A DNA stretch of 64,000 bases from Edwardsiella hoshinae NBRC 105699 = ATCC 33379 (GCF_000474215.1 NZ_BAUC01000003.1:1-64000), one strand, 5' to 3'; shown: positions 19,280 through 28,046, counted from the first letter of the stretch. The notes: generated by a model from the sequence alone, not told the origin. Translations and numbers: made by a program.

Positions 19280-19817
19280 AGCGATTCCTCTGAATGATGT
19301 CCCGTTATCGGTCAAGACACATCATTGCCTCTCGGGACAAAGTATAAAATTTCCAGTGTGTTATCTTTTTAAATCATCGGCATACTGGCTATGATACCAC
19401 CAGCTAGAGCGATGGTGCCGTCTCCTGCAAGCTCGTCGTCACTCGCACTATCCGTTTACTGACGACAGGTACGGCAACGGCATCCCGTGATGCGCTGTCA
19501 TCGCCGCGCACGTTTAGGGAGCGCGATACGCGCCGCCGGCTAAATTTTCCCGAAACAAACGCTAGCGCATCACTCAACATGTTTTAGATAACACTTTTGC
19601 TCTATATATATTGACAATCACATTAATATCGCCACAGGCCATGCGTCAATCACTCCAGGATATCTTGCCGTCGCTACGTTACAACAAAGAAAGTCGCCAA
19701 TATCATGCGCGCTTAAAACCACAGCCGCATTCACTTCATGATAACTTATTTTTATTCAGCGTGGTTATTATCAGCCAAAAAAAGTCGGCGCAATAAGTTA
19801 GTCGCAACAGATAGCCG

Positions 19818-19833
19818 AGTGATCGTGATCACA
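19818..19833 (+). promoter_or_regulatory. CRP site upstream of DMT transporter promoter 1
   Basis: AGTGA-TCGTGA-TCACA differs from the CRP consensus TGTGA-N6-TCACA at one base. It lies 38 bp before the ATAAC-N6-GTTAT dyad and about 118 bp before the -24 element. The equivalent site at 52217-52232 has nearly the same spacing. Confidence 0.75.
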
Positions 19834-19871
19834 ATCATCAGAAATATCAATATCTAATTTGAAATGAAGCA

Positions 19872-19887
19872 ATAACAAAAAAGTTAT
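19872..19887 (+). promoter_or_regulatory. Candidate activator-binding dyad of promoter 1
   Basis: ATAAC-AAAAAA-GTTAT is a perfect inverted repeat with a 6-bp centre, 64 bp before the GG of the -24 element. The same motif occurs before the other two sigma-54 promoters, so it is the best candidate for the PrpR-like activator's binding site. Confidence 0.65.
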
Positions 19888-19949
19888 TAATATTCCATCG
19901 GGCCTCTCGAAAAACATTAAAAACCAATCAAATTCAGTAACTTGAAAAG

Positions 19950-19967
19950 TTGGCACGCTAAGTGCTT
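19950..19967 (+). promoter_or_regulatory. Sigma-54 promoter 1 (DMT transporter)
   Basis: TTGGCACG-N4-GTGCTT has GG (19952-19953) and GC (19964-19965) separated by exactly 10 bp, the sigma-54 requirement. It is about 60 bp before the transporter start codon. Confidence 0.85.
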
Positions 19968-20026
19968 TATACAATTCGTCGTTTTCCGTTAAATCACTTC
20001 CGATTACATAAATGAGTGAGGGTCTT

Positions 20027-20968
20027 ATGGATGGTATGTCTAAAGATAAAAAAACAGCTTATTTGCTTCTCGTTGTCCTATGGCTAGTTTGGGGGAACTT
20101 TTGGGTTGTATCAAAGAACGCGCTCCCAGTCATGGGGGGCGCCTGGATGCTCAGTCTATTCAAGATAGCCGGGGGGGTTGTCGTATTATTTATCGTGCTT
20201 TTCATTAAAAGAAATAGCCTGTCAATGACACCACCGCCATTTATCCCAACACTGCTTTACGGATTGACGCAAACCACCGGTTTTACTGCACTGACGGTTT
20301 TCGCTCTCACCCATGGCGGCGCTGGTAAAGTTTCGGTACTGGCATATTCAATGCCAATTTGGGTTATTGTCTTAAACACCTTGGTGTTAAAACAAAAACT
20401 AGCCGTTAGTCAAGCGATGAAGCTCGCTATTCCGATTATTGGCTTTGTGATCGTGGTTGCCCCTTGGAATATTAATGAAAGCAAACAAGTCATCTCTTCT
20501 GTTATGGCGCTGCTGGGCGGCCTCTCCTGGGGGGTTAGCGTACTTATCCTGAAATGGATTCTGAAAAAGAACCCTACCGTTAATGTATTAAATCTGACTG
20601 CATGGCAAATGCTGTATGGCTTAGTCCCATTGATCGCCTTAGCATGGTATATGCCCCATACGCCGATCGTCTTTAACCAAACATTTATTCTATCTTTCCT
20701 CTACATTTCTATCGTAGTCAGTGCGTTGGGCTGGTTCTGCTGGGCTGCTATTGCCAGTAAACTTCCTGCTAACATTGCCTCCATCAACTCACTTGCTGCG
20801 CCGGCTGTCGCCATGATGTCTGGTATGATTTTCTTAGGCAATATGCTATCTACAACGGATCTCTTAGGGGTAGCACTGATTTTTGGCGGCATCATTATTA
20901 TATTTGCGACTTCAAAAAAGAAAAGTAATGAGGGTACCGCTCCGGTAACCGCGTCACAAAAATCATAA
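20027..20968 (+). CDS. DMT/EamA family transporter (copy 1)
   Basis: This inner-membrane permease of about 313 residues has ten predicted transmembrane helices in two EamA repeats (about residues 10-140 and 155-290), typical of the drug/metabolite transporter superfamily. ATG 20027 is preferred (GTGAGGGT upstream); ATGs at 20012 and 20036 are alternatives. It is transcribed from a sigma-54 promoter and followed by a strong hairpin. A close paralogue is encoded at 52411-53343 with very similar sequence through almost its whole length (for example AYLL-VLWLVWGNFWVVSKNALP in both). It is likely the importer (or exporter) of the substrate handled by the 22.9-28 kb operon; the direction of transport is not visible in the sequence. 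Confidence 0.85.
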   Translation: MDGMSKDKKTAYLLLVVLWLVWGNFWVVSKNALPVMGGAWMLSLFKIAGGVVVLFIVLFIKRNSLSMTPPPFIPTLLYGLTQTTGFTALTVFALTHGGAGKVSVLAYSMPIWVIVLNTLVLKQKLAVSQAMKLAIPIIGFVIVVAPWNINESKQVISSVMALLGGLSWGVSVLILKWILKKNPTVNVLNLTAWQMLYGLVPLIALAWYMPHTPIVFNQTFILSFLYISIVVSALGWFCWAAIASKLPANIASINSLAAPAVAMMSGMIFLGNMLSTTDLLGVALIFGGIIIIFATSKKKSNEGTAPVTASQKS

Positions 20969-21020
20969 GATAATAAATTCACCAATCAATACAAGATAGA
21001 AACTTATCTCTTCCCTACAG

Positions 21021-21047
21021 ATTGCCATCCTGTATCAGGATGGCAAT
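21021..21047 (+). terminator. Hairpin after DMT transporter copy 1
   Basis: ATTGCCATCCTG and CAGGATGGCAAT form a perfect 12-bp stem with a 3-nt loop, 52 nt after the transporter stop codon. The following sequence is TCCCATTC, only moderately T-rich. Confidence 0.6.
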
Positions 21048-21253
21048 TCCCATTCATCTCATCTAGACATCATCCGATGTCCGTCTTACGGAAATCGCCA
21101 GAGAAATAACCGACTCAGCGCGGCCTCCTCCATTTCATCACGACCTCTGTCATGCCGATAGACTGAAGGGATCTTAGCGGTTAGCCCTCCCCCTTGTTTC
21201 CCCCTCCCCGCTGATTTAGCTTACCTAAACCAGCCAGACAGCAATTACCACTA

Positions 21254-22102
21254 TCAGCACTGTTTCTCGGATTTATCTTTATACATCAAACCATCAACCT
21301 CAACCAGGGTATGCTCAATACTGTGGCTAAATCGGCAGTAACCCAGCGAGAAATCGAACCCGATACCCGTATAGTCGCCGAATTCCGCATTGAATAATGC
21401 TCTGACCTCTCGGAGGTGATTTTTTACATTAGCCTCAGAGGCAACCTCTTTAATGATAACCAAAAATTCATCGCCGCCGATCCTGGCCACAATGCCATTA
21501 CTCACGGAGAACACCTTGAGCAGGAGTTGAGAAAAACGCACCAATATATTATCACCAGTCACATGACCATAGCAGTCATTGACTTTCTTGAAGTTATCGA
21601 GATCGATGTAGATAAAAACACTGTTGTTAAAAACACCAATCTCATCTAAGGCTGAACGGTTTAACAAACCGGTCAAGACATCTCTAGCCGCTTTATGTTT
21701 ATATAGGGTAAGTTTGCTATACATGTCTGTCACATCTTTACCAATAGAAAAGATATAATCCTCCCCATTGATACAAACCTTGAATTTAAGTATATCGAAG
21801 TAACAAAGCCGGCCAGTCTTATCTTTATAATTAATAATCCTATTATTTATTTTTTCATTAAATTTGTAGGCTATTTCCAAATCATGACACTGAGCAAATA
21901 GCTCAGCGGTGCCGGCATCGAAATTTTTACCCAATTCCTGATTAGTAAATCCGATTGGATTAATGTCAGTGATTTTTTTTAGCCAGTCCAAAAAGGGAGG
22001 ATTTACATAGACGATTTTATGATGAGAATCACGAACGGATATGATCCCAGGGAAATTGAGAATAAAACTCTTGGCGATATCCATGTCCAGCACATCTATC
22101 AT
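21254..22102 (-). CDS. PAS-GGDEF diguanylate cyclase
   Basis: This 282-residue soluble protein has an N-terminal PAS domain (about residues 8-125; FPGIISVRDSHHKIVYVNPPFLDWL) and a C-terminal GGDEF domain (about 130-280). The GGDEF domain contains ARDVLTGLLNR, the active-site RIGGDEFLVI and YIDLDNFKKVND, so it should make cyclic di-GMP. The full signature implies activity, and no EAL domain or membrane anchor is present. It is AT-rich compared with the window average. It lies on the opposite strand between the first DMT transporter and the catabolic operon, so a functional link is possible but unproven. Confidence 0.88.
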   Translation of the reverse strand: MIDVLDMDIAKSFILNFPGIISVRDSHHKIVYVNPPFLDWLKKITDINPIGFTNQELGKNFDAGTAELFAQCHDLEIAYKFNEKINNRIINYKDKTGRLCYFDILKFKVCINGEDYIFSIGKDVTDMYSKLTLYKHKAARDVLTGLLNRSALDEIGVFNNSVFIYIDLDNFKKVNDCYGHVTGDNILVRFSQLLLKVFSVSNGIVARIGGDEFLVIIKEVASEANVKNHLREVRALFNAEFGDYTGIGFDFSLGYCRFSHSIEHTLVEVDGLMYKDKSEKQC

Positions 22103-22703
22103 CTCGGCACCTCCGTAGCATTAATTAAAATAAGTTCAACACCAATTTGCTACAAACCTTGTTCTGGCAAGCATCGTCTCGCCGGACATCATACCTCATT
22201 GCCCACACCGGTAAGCTGTCGTGCTAGCGCTAATATACTACCTTGACTCCTGCGGCAATGCACCTAACCCTGTGTTAGCCGCGTTACCGCCCAACGAGCA
22301 GAAGTAACGTATTGCTGTGCGCTTACCGGCTGCGTGCGCTATTACGGAATCAATCCTATGCTGGCTAAAGTACCTGCCGCCTTCGCCAACGCCCACCCAG
22401 GCAAGCACCAATATGCCCGAGCACAGCGCGGATTAGCTCTGGTCATCGAGGTTTTGGCGGGCACGATGGAAACGGCTTGACGCCATCCCCGTCGGCATCA
22501 TGGGGAGAGCGCGGCGCTATTCGACTCTCGCGTTTCGCTCACTGAAACGTTATCGCTGAGCGGCGTCTGGGGGGCACTGGGCGACTTGTTGCTGTTCGCG
22601 ATACAGGCTGAGTATCCTGTGAATTCTTATATAAAAATTTCTCTCTCCGATGGCGCCATATCGCGCTAAGTCTCACGTCATTGTGATTGACAGAATCCCA
22701 CCC

Positions 22704-22739
22704 ATAACAAAATTGTTTTACAGATAACGATATTGTTAT
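22704..22739 (+). promoter_or_regulatory. Two tandem candidate activator-binding dyads of the catabolic operon
   Basis: ATAAC-AAAATT-GTTTT (22704-22719, one mismatch) and ATAAC-GATATT-GTTAT (22724-22739, perfect) lie 20 bp apart, on the same helix face. They sit within a wider CCCATAACA/TGTTATGGG inverted repeat (22701-22742). The second dyad ends about 87 bp before the GG of the -24 element. The motif is shared with both DMT transporter promoters. Confidence 0.65.
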
Positions 22740-22824
22740 GGGTGCATAAAAAGCCATCTTTGGGCACAAAACAAAAATTACTTTATTTTCAATATATTAG
22801 TAACGAATTTTGCCAAATTAAAAG

Positions 22825-22841
22825 TTGGCACGATATCTGCA
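22825..22841 (+). promoter_or_regulatory. Sigma-54 promoter 2 (catabolic operon)
   Basis: TTGGCACG-ATAT-CTGCA has GG at 22827-22828 and GC at 22839-22840 with the required 10-bp spacing. Transcription should begin around 22852, about 35 nt before the first start codon. Confidence 0.87.
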
Positions 22842-22886
22842 AACTTAAAGGCATCATCAACAAACACCTATAGAGAGTGATGCGAT

Positions 22887-24080
22887 ATGAGTAATAAAAC
22901 AATCAGTGATCTGGTGGTACTGGATCTGACCCGTGTATTAGCAGGTCCCTTTAGCGGGATGTTACTGGCTGATATGGGTGCCACGGTGATCAAAATAGAA
23001 ACACCGGTTCATGGTGATGACAGCCGCTCTTTTGCCCCATTTATTAATGGCGAGAGTGCTTATTACATGAACTTAAACCGTAATAAAAAAGGGATGACCA
23101 TCAATCTTAAAGATCCCGATGGCGTGGCTATCTTTTTAAAACTGGTTGCCAAAGCAGATATTCTTATTGAAAACTTCCGTCCCGGGACCATGGAAAAACT
23201 CGGCGTTGGCTATGACAAATTAAAAGAAATTAATCCTCGCCTCGTCTATGGTTGCGTATCTGGTTTCGGTCACTACGGTCCTTATTCAAAACGTGCCGGT
23301 TATGACATCATCGGTCAGGCAATGGGTGGCTTGATGAGTACTACCGGTTGGCCGGGAGGTGAAGCCACCCGCTGCGGTACTGCCATCTCTGATGTCCTCG
23401 CCGGTTTGTTTATGACGGTTGGCGTGCTCGCCGCTGAACACCGTGCCAGAGTAACTGGCGAAGGACAAAAAGTGGATGTCGCCTTGGTCGATTCCGTCGT
23501 CGCCGGGCTGGAAATCATTAATCAGATCTACCTCAGCTCTGGCCGCCTCCCGGGTCGTAACGGCAACCGTTATGAGTCAATTTATCCTTACGACTCATTC
23601 AAATGTTCAGACGGCAGCATGGTTATTGGGGCCGGTAACGATAAATTGTACCATGCCCTGTGTAATCTGATGGAGATGCCTCATCTGATCGAAGATCCTC
23701 GCTTCTTGACCAACCCATTGCGTGTCAAGAACCATAGCGCACTGAAAGAAATCATCGAAGAGTGGCTCAGCGATAAAACAATTGATACCGCCACCAATAT
23801 GATCCTGGAGGTGGGCGTTCCTGCCGGCCCGATCAATACCATTGACCGTGTCGTTAATGATCACCATATCGCGGAAGTGCGCGAAATGTTTGTAGATATG
23901 GAACATCCCATCGCCGGCAAAATTAAAGTTACCGGCAACCCGATTAAGCTGAGTGAAGATCATTACGAACAGCCGGAATCCTCACCGCAGTTGGGTGAGC
24001 ATAACGTAGAGATCTTGCAAAAATACCTGAACCTGAGCGCTGAAGAAGTTAACGCATTAGCGGCCAAAGGAGCGCTGTGA
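22887..24080 (+). CDS. Class III (CaiB/Frc-type) CoA-transferase
   Basis: This 397-residue protein belongs to the CaiB/BaiF CoA-transferase family. It has the N-terminal VVLDLTRVLAGPFSGMLLADMGATVIKIE block, NRNKKGMTINLK, and the catalytic aspartate at residue 169 (TAISDVLAGL), exactly the position of Asp169 in formyl-CoA transferase. Such enzymes pass CoA between carboxylic acids. Related enzymes in Chloroflexus activate (R)-citramalate with succinyl-CoA. It is first in a five-gene operon and overlaps the next gene by 4 nt. With an HMG-CoA-lyase-like gene directly behind it, activation of a 3-hydroxy-3-methyl dicarboxylate such as citramalate is the most reasonable inference; the true donor and acceptor are unknown. 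Confidence 0.87.
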   Translation: MSNKTISDLVVLDLTRVLAGPFSGMLLADMGATVIKIETPVHGDDSRSFAPFINGESAYYMNLNRNKKGMTINLKDPDGVAIFLKLVAKADILIENFRPGTMEKLGVGYDKLKEINPRLVYGCVSGFGHYGPYSKRAGYDIIGQAMGGLMSTTGWPGGEATRCGTAISDVLAGLFMTVGVLAAEHRARVTGEGQKVDVALVDSVVAGLEIINQIYLSSGRLPGRNGNRYESIYPYDSFKCSDGSMVIGAGNDKLYHALCNLMEMPHLIEDPRFLTNPLRVKNHSALKEIIEEWLSDKTIDTATNMILEVGVPAGPINTIDRVVNDHHIAEVREMFVDMEHPIAGKIKVTGNPIKLSEDHYEQPESSPQLGEHNVEILQKYLNLSAEEVNALAAKGAL

Positions 24081-25027
24081 TCATGAATAGCTATCCTCTA
24101 GACAGCTCATGCTTTAAGCTACCGGAGCGCGTTACGCTGACAGAAGTCTGTCCGCGTGACGGATTTCAAAATATTGAGCAATGGATTCCAACCGAAACCA
24201 AAATAAATATTATTGAAGGCATCTTCCGCAGTGGCGCTAAAAATATTGAGGTCACCTCATTCGTTAGCCCGAAAGCGATTCCACAAATGAAAGATGCGGC
24301 AACCGTTGCAGAATATGCTGTTGCCATGGCAAAAGATACTGATGTTAACATCATGGCGCTCATTCCAAACGTGAAGGGTGCCGAGCGCGCGCTCTCCTGC
24401 GGTATCAAAAAAGTTAACTATATTATCTCAGCCAGTCCCTTACATAACCAAAAAAATATGAATCGGACGCCACAGCAATCATTTGAGGCGCTGTGTGAAT
24501 TAAAGAAAAATTTGCCTGAAGCAGAAGTAACGCTGGGTGTTGCAACGGCTTTTGGCTGCCCATTCCAGGGAAAAGTGCCGGTTAGTGACGTGATTGCATT
24601 AATGCGTTCGGCCCAAGAGATTGGTATCAACAGTTTTACGCTATGCGATACCATCGGTGTGGCTAATCCTCGGCAAGTTGAGCTTTTACTGCATGAAGTT
24701 AAGCAGAACTTCTCTAATATTCAGCTCGCATTGCATCTCCATAATACGCATGGGATGGCGCTGGCAAATATCTATGCCGCCATGCTGCAAGGGGTGGATC
24801 GCTTTGAAAGTGCCATCGGCGGATTGGGCGGATGCCCCTTCGCTCCGGGTGCTGCGGGAAATGCGGCGACAGAAGATTTAGTCAACATGCTAAATCGTAT
24901 GGGGATTAACAGCAATATCGATTTAGCCAAACTTTTAGATGTTGCCAATCAGATACGGGAACTCGTACCATGCTCTATCAGTGGCATGTTGATAAAAGCT
25001 AGACGTTATGACGAGTTTTCTTTTTAA
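24077..25027 (+). CDS. HMG-CoA-lyase-like enzyme (possible citramalyl-CoA lyase)
   Basis: This is a 316-residue TIM-barrel lyase of the HMG-CoA lyase/DRE family. It has the N-terminal LTEVCPRDGFQN (catalytic Arg-Asp pair), TAFGCPFQG, the metal-binding HLHNTHGMALANI, and GGLGGCPFAPGAAGNAATEDLV with the catalytic Cys loop. True HMG-CoA lyase cleaves HMG-CoA to acetoacetate and acetyl-CoA. A family member in Chloroflexus cleaves (R)-citramalyl-CoA to pyruvate and acetyl-CoA. Partnership with a class III CoA-transferase and aconitase-like hydratases favours the second kind of reaction, because no leucine-degradation genes are near. Confidence 0.85.
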   Translation: MIMNSYPLDSSCFKLPERVTLTEVCPRDGFQNIEQWIPTETKINIIEGIFRSGAKNIEVTSFVSPKAIPQMKDAATVAEYAVAMAKDTDVNIMALIPNVKGAERALSCGIKKVNYIISASPLHNQKNMNRTPQQSFEALCELKKNLPEAEVTLGVATAFGCPFQGKVPVSDVIALMRSAQEIGINSFTLCDTIGVANPRQVELLLHEVKQNFSNIQLALHLHNTHGMALANIYAAMLQGVDRFESAIGGLGGCPFAPGAAGNAATEDLVNMLNRMGINSNIDLAKLLDVANQIRELVPCSISGMLIKARRYDEFSF

Positions 25028-25082
25028 CTAGCATGTAATGCGGAGCAGACATGCATTGTCTGCTTCGCTACAGTGAGGATGT

Positions 25083-26348
25083 ATGGGAAAAACAATTGCT
25101 GAGAAAATTATCGCGGCAAAAGCAGGCGTAGCCGAAGTGAGTGCTGGTGATGTCGTTTGGGTAGATGTAGATAAGGCGATGATGGATGATATCCTCGGGC
25201 CGCGAGTGCAAATCGCAGAGCAAATGGAAATGCTTAAGATGCCCATTCTGCATCGCGATCGCGTCGTTGTTATTTCGGATCACTACACGCCGCCGGCGAA
25301 TACCCGCCAGGCTGATATTGTTAAATTCACCCGCGACTGGTCCCACGATCACGGCATCTGTAATTATCATGAATTTAAAGGGCCCTGCCACCAAATCATG
25401 GTCGAAGAAGGGCATGTTCTTCCTGGCAGTCTGATCCTAGGCACAGATTCCCATACCTGTATGGGCGGCGCGCTTGGGGCTTTTGCCAGCGGTGTCGGTT
25501 CCACGGAAATGCTGGGGATCCTGGTGACCGGGAAAACTTGGCTGAAAGTACCAGAAACCCAGAAGGTCGAGTGGAGTGGTAAACTCCAGCCAGGGGTGAT
25601 GGCGAAAGATATCTCCTTAAAAACCATCGGCTGTATCGGTCATGCCGGGGCAACCTACCATTCAGTTGAGTTTTGTGGTTCAACATTTGCCGATATGCCG
25701 ATTGAGCAGCGTATGGCCATTACCAACATGGCCGTCGAGATGGGGGCAAAAGTCGGATTAATGCCGGTTGATAAACTGGCGCAAGAATATTTGCAAGACA
25801 TGGGCATCACCTCAGAACAATATCAAGTATATCAACCTGATGCCGATGCACACTATATTAACACGCTCCACTTTAATGCTGAGGAACTACCTCCGCAAAT
25901 CGCTTGTCCGCATAATGTGGATAATGTGACCGATATTATTAATGTCGCAGGGAAAAAAATCGATCAGGCTTACCTGGGTTCATGTACCGGTGGCCGTTAT
26001 AGTGACCTGGAAGCCGCAGCCAACTTCTTAAAAGGAAAAAAAATAGCCAGTGGCATTCGTTTCTTGGTCTCCCCGGCATCGCAAAAAATTTGGCAAAAAG
26101 CCAGCCATAATGGGATCCTGAGCACGCTTGCCGATGCCGGTGCTACCATTCTTGCTCCGACCTGTGGCGTTTGTGTAGGCCTGCACTCCGGTCTGTTGGC
26201 TGATGATGAGACATGTATCTCCGCCAGTAACCGGAACTTCATCGGCCGTATGGGAAGCAAAACATCAAATATCTACCTGGCATCACCGCTGTCTGTAGCG
26301 GCGGCAGCATTGACAGGATACATCACTTCACCGCAAAACTTTATGTGA
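25083..26348 (+). CDS. Aconitase-family (LeuC/HacA/DmdA-type) hydro-lyase large subunit
   Basis: This 421-residue [4Fe-4S] hydro-lyase large subunit has the substrate/cluster motifs LGTDSHTCMGGALGAFASGVGSTE, GSCTGGRYSDL (first cluster Cys) and TCGVCVGLHSGLL (two further cluster Cys). The length fits the short type of LeuC found in archaeal isopropylmalate isomerases and in dimethylmaleate hydratase. It is followed by its small subunit 10 nt later. It is not the housekeeping LeuC, since leuA, leuB and a normal leu operon are absent. Hydration of citraconate to citramalate, a known side reaction of isopropylmalate isomerases, is the favoured role. Confidence 0.87.
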   Translation: MGKTIAEKIIAAKAGVAEVSAGDVVWVDVDKAMMDDILGPRVQIAEQMEMLKMPILHRDRVVVISDHYTPPANTRQADIVKFTRDWSHDHGICNYHEFKGPCHQIMVEEGHVLPGSLILGTDSHTCMGGALGAFASGVGSTEMLGILVTGKTWLKVPETQKVEWSGKLQPGVMAKDISLKTIGCIGHAGATYHSVEFCGSTFADMPIEQRMAITNMAVEMGAKVGLMPVDKLAQEYLQDMGITSEQYQVYQPDADAHYINTLHFNAEELPPQIACPHNVDNVTDIINVAGKKIDQAYLGSCTGGRYSDLEAAANFLKGKKIASGIRFLVSPASQKIWQKASHNGILSTLADAGATILAPTCGVCVGLHSGLLADDETCISASNRNFIGRMGSKTSNIYLASPLSVAAAALTGYITSPQNFM

Positions 26349-26358
26349 GGATGCGATA

Positions 26359-26862
26359 ATGAATGATCATATTCGGGGTAAGGTTTGGAAGTTCGGTGAT
26401 AATATAAATACGGATATCATCTCACCTCCTCAATATATGGAGTTGAGCATTGAGGATGCGGCGCCGTATTGCATGTCAGCTGTTAATCCTGATTTTGCCG
26501 GTCAAGTTAGAGTGGGTGACATCTTTGTCGCCGAGAATAATCTGGGCTCAGGATCTTCACGGGAAACCTCGCCGTTAACATTAAAATACCTTGGCATCCA
26601 GGCGGTTGTCGCCTGCTCTTTTGCCCGTATTTTTTATCGCAATTGCATTAACCTAGGTATCCCGGCAATCACCACCCCTCAGGCAGGCGAGATCCGTCAA
26701 GGGGATGAGTTAGTGATTGATATTACTCACGGTGAGATTAAAAACATCACTCAGGGAACGGTTTATCAGTGCACTAAGTTGCCTGATAATATCATGGAAA
26801 TGATCCGTGAAGGTGGGTTGGTCAACTATTTGAAAAAAGTAGGAGCTAATCATGCAAACTGA
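26359..26862 (+). CDS. Aconitase-family (LeuD/DmdB-type) hydro-lyase small subunit
   Basis: This 167-residue swivel-domain subunit carries FGDNINTDIISPPQYM (substrate-recognition loop), NNLGSGSSRETSPL (the GSSRE phosphate/carboxylate-binding motif) and ARIFYRNCINLGIP. It pairs with the preceding large subunit to form the heterodimeric dehydratase. Its end overlaps the next gene by 11 nt. The recognition loop differs from that of ordinary LeuD, agreeing with a non-leucine substrate. Confidence 0.86.
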   Translation: MNDHIRGKVWKFGDNINTDIISPPQYMELSIEDAAPYCMSAVNPDFAGQVRVGDIFVAENNLGSGSSRETSPLTLKYLGIQAVVACSFARIFYRNCINLGIPAITTPQAGEIRQGDELVIDITHGEIKNITQGTVYQCTKLPDNIMEMIREGGLVNYLKKVGANHAN

Positions 26863-28009
26863 AACAACGCTGTTCCCTGTCTCCATTGTCAGGGGCGGGA
26901 CCAGCAAAGGCATTTTCATTATGAAAAATGCCTTGCCAGAGGATGAGGCCTTAAGAGATCGCATCATTCTGTCGATTTTTGGTAGCCCGGATCTGCGTCA
27001 AATCGATGGTCTGGGAGGCGCCGATCCGCTGACCAGTAAGCTAGCCATTATCGCTCCATCCAGCCGACCTGATGCCGATGTTGACTATATTTTTGGCCAG
27101 GTAAGCATTACCGATGCCTTTATCGATTATAAAGGTAATTGTGGCAATATCTCCTCCGCGGTGGGCTGCTTTGCCATCCATAAAGGCTTGGTACAAGCCA
27201 AAGAGCCGATGACCACCATACGCATCCATATGGTCAATACGGGCCGTATCTTAATCGCCCATGTGCCGGTGAAAGATGGTATGCCCTGCGTTGATGGTGA
27301 AACACAAATCGATGGTGTACCGGGAACGGCGGCTAACGTTGAGTTAGACTGGGCCGATAGCGGCGGCGCGGCAACCGGATGCTTATTACCTACCGGGCAG
27401 GCATATGATCTGATTCAATGCGGTGATAAAAACTACAAAGTATCCATTGTTGATGCGGGTAACGTCACCGTCTTTATTTCTTCGTCCGATTTAGGGCTGA
27501 AGGGTACCGAAACCCCCGCTGAAATTATCGCCGATCCCGAACGAATGAAGTTGATTGAGGAAATCAGAGGCAAGGCGGCGCAAAAGATCGGGTTGATTGA
27601 TGATTGGCGCAAAGCCGCCAGTGAAATCCCCTTTGCACCTTTCTTCTCCATCGTTAGTGCGCCAAAGAAACACACGACATTTAATGGCCGGGACATTGAT
27701 GAAGTCGACTGCGATATTATTTCGCGCTTGGTTTTCATGCAAACAATGCACAAGGCACATCCGGTTACCGGGACCATTGCATTAGGCGCCGCGGCACGTA
27801 TTCCAGGCACCCTAGTCCATGATATCCTATCATTACATGCTCATCAGCGTGAACGGCTGAACATCGGCCATCCCAGCGGAATTATCTTTATCGATACTGC
27901 GGTTGCTCAGGATGGTAATGGCTATAAACTAGCCAAGTCAGTAGTCAATCGGACCGCCAGAGTATTGCTAGATGGTTACTTCTATCTACGCAGCAGCATT
28001 TTGCAATAA
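26852..28009 (+). CDS. PrpF/Mii family isomerase
   Basis: This is a 385-residue protein of the PrpF family (methylaconitate isomerase, 3-methylitaconate delta-isomerase, 4-oxalomesaconate tautomerase). Seen are the N-terminal VRGGTSKGIF, DYKGNCGNISSAVG in the first half and HPSGIIFIDT near the end, the paired diaminopimelate-epimerase-like folds. Members shift a double bond in unsaturated carboxylates. As last gene of the operon, it would convert an exo-methylene substrate such as itaconate to the endo isomer (citraconate) that the LeuCD-type hydratase can use. No AcnD or PrpC is nearby, which argues against the methylcitrate cycle. Confidence 0.86.
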   Translation: MQTETTLFPVSIVRGGTSKGIFIMKNALPEDEALRDRIILSIFGSPDLRQIDGLGGADPLTSKLAIIAPSSRPDADVDYIFGQVSITDAFIDYKGNCGNISSAVGCFAIHKGLVQAKEPMTTIRIHMVNTGRILIAHVPVKDGMPCVDGETQIDGVPGTAANVELDWADSGGAATGCLLPTGQAYDLIQCGDKNYKVSIVDAGNVTVFISSSDLGLKGTETPAEIIADPERMKLIEEIRGKAAQKIGLIDDWRKAASEIPFAPFFSIVSAPKKHTTFNGRDIDEVDCDIISRLVFMQTMHKAHPVTGTIALGAAARIPGTLVHDILSLHAHQRERLNIGHPSGIIFIDTAVAQDGNGYKLAKSVVNRTARVLLDGYFYLRSSILQ

Positions 28010-28046
28010 TATACTGGTAGCGGAAAACGAAAATACTCACGAACCA

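Larger units (their letters stand above)
19280..20026. other. Divergent regulatory region: activator / DMT transporter
   Basis: This 747-bp region carries the CRP site, upstream dyad and sigma-54 promoter listed separately, all reading towards the transporter. A possible -10 for the activator gene on the minus strand (TATACT, 19341-19346) lies about 65 nt before its start. The middle (19400-19750) has no recognisable gene. Confidence 0.6.
22103..22886. other. Intergenic region with sigma-54 control elements of the catabolic operon
   Basis: The right third carries the two dyads and the sigma-54 promoter listed separately. The left two thirds (22150-22600) is GC-richer and contains a 67-codon open stretch without start or recognisable family. 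TGTGA at 22682-22686 is only a CRP half-site. Confidence 0.55.

Noticed and set aside
22268-22471. A 67-codon open stretch (…RYYGINPMLAKVPAAF…) in the gap before the catabolic operon
   Set aside because: No start codon with a ribosome site and no recognised family; could be a relic, but cannot be supported.
22682-22697. CRP site upstream of the catabolic operon
   Set aside because: Only one half (TGTGA) is present; the second half has almost no match.
25083-26862. Housekeeping leuCD
   Set aside because: No leuA or leuB nearby, the large subunit is of the short homoaconitase/dimethylmaleate hydratase type and the operon context is catabolic.
22887-28009. Methylcitrate cycle (prp) operon
   Set aside because: PrpB, PrpC, PrpD and AcnD are absent; only the PrpF-like and PrpR-like proteins are shared, with a LeuCD-type dehydratase and CoA enzymes instead.
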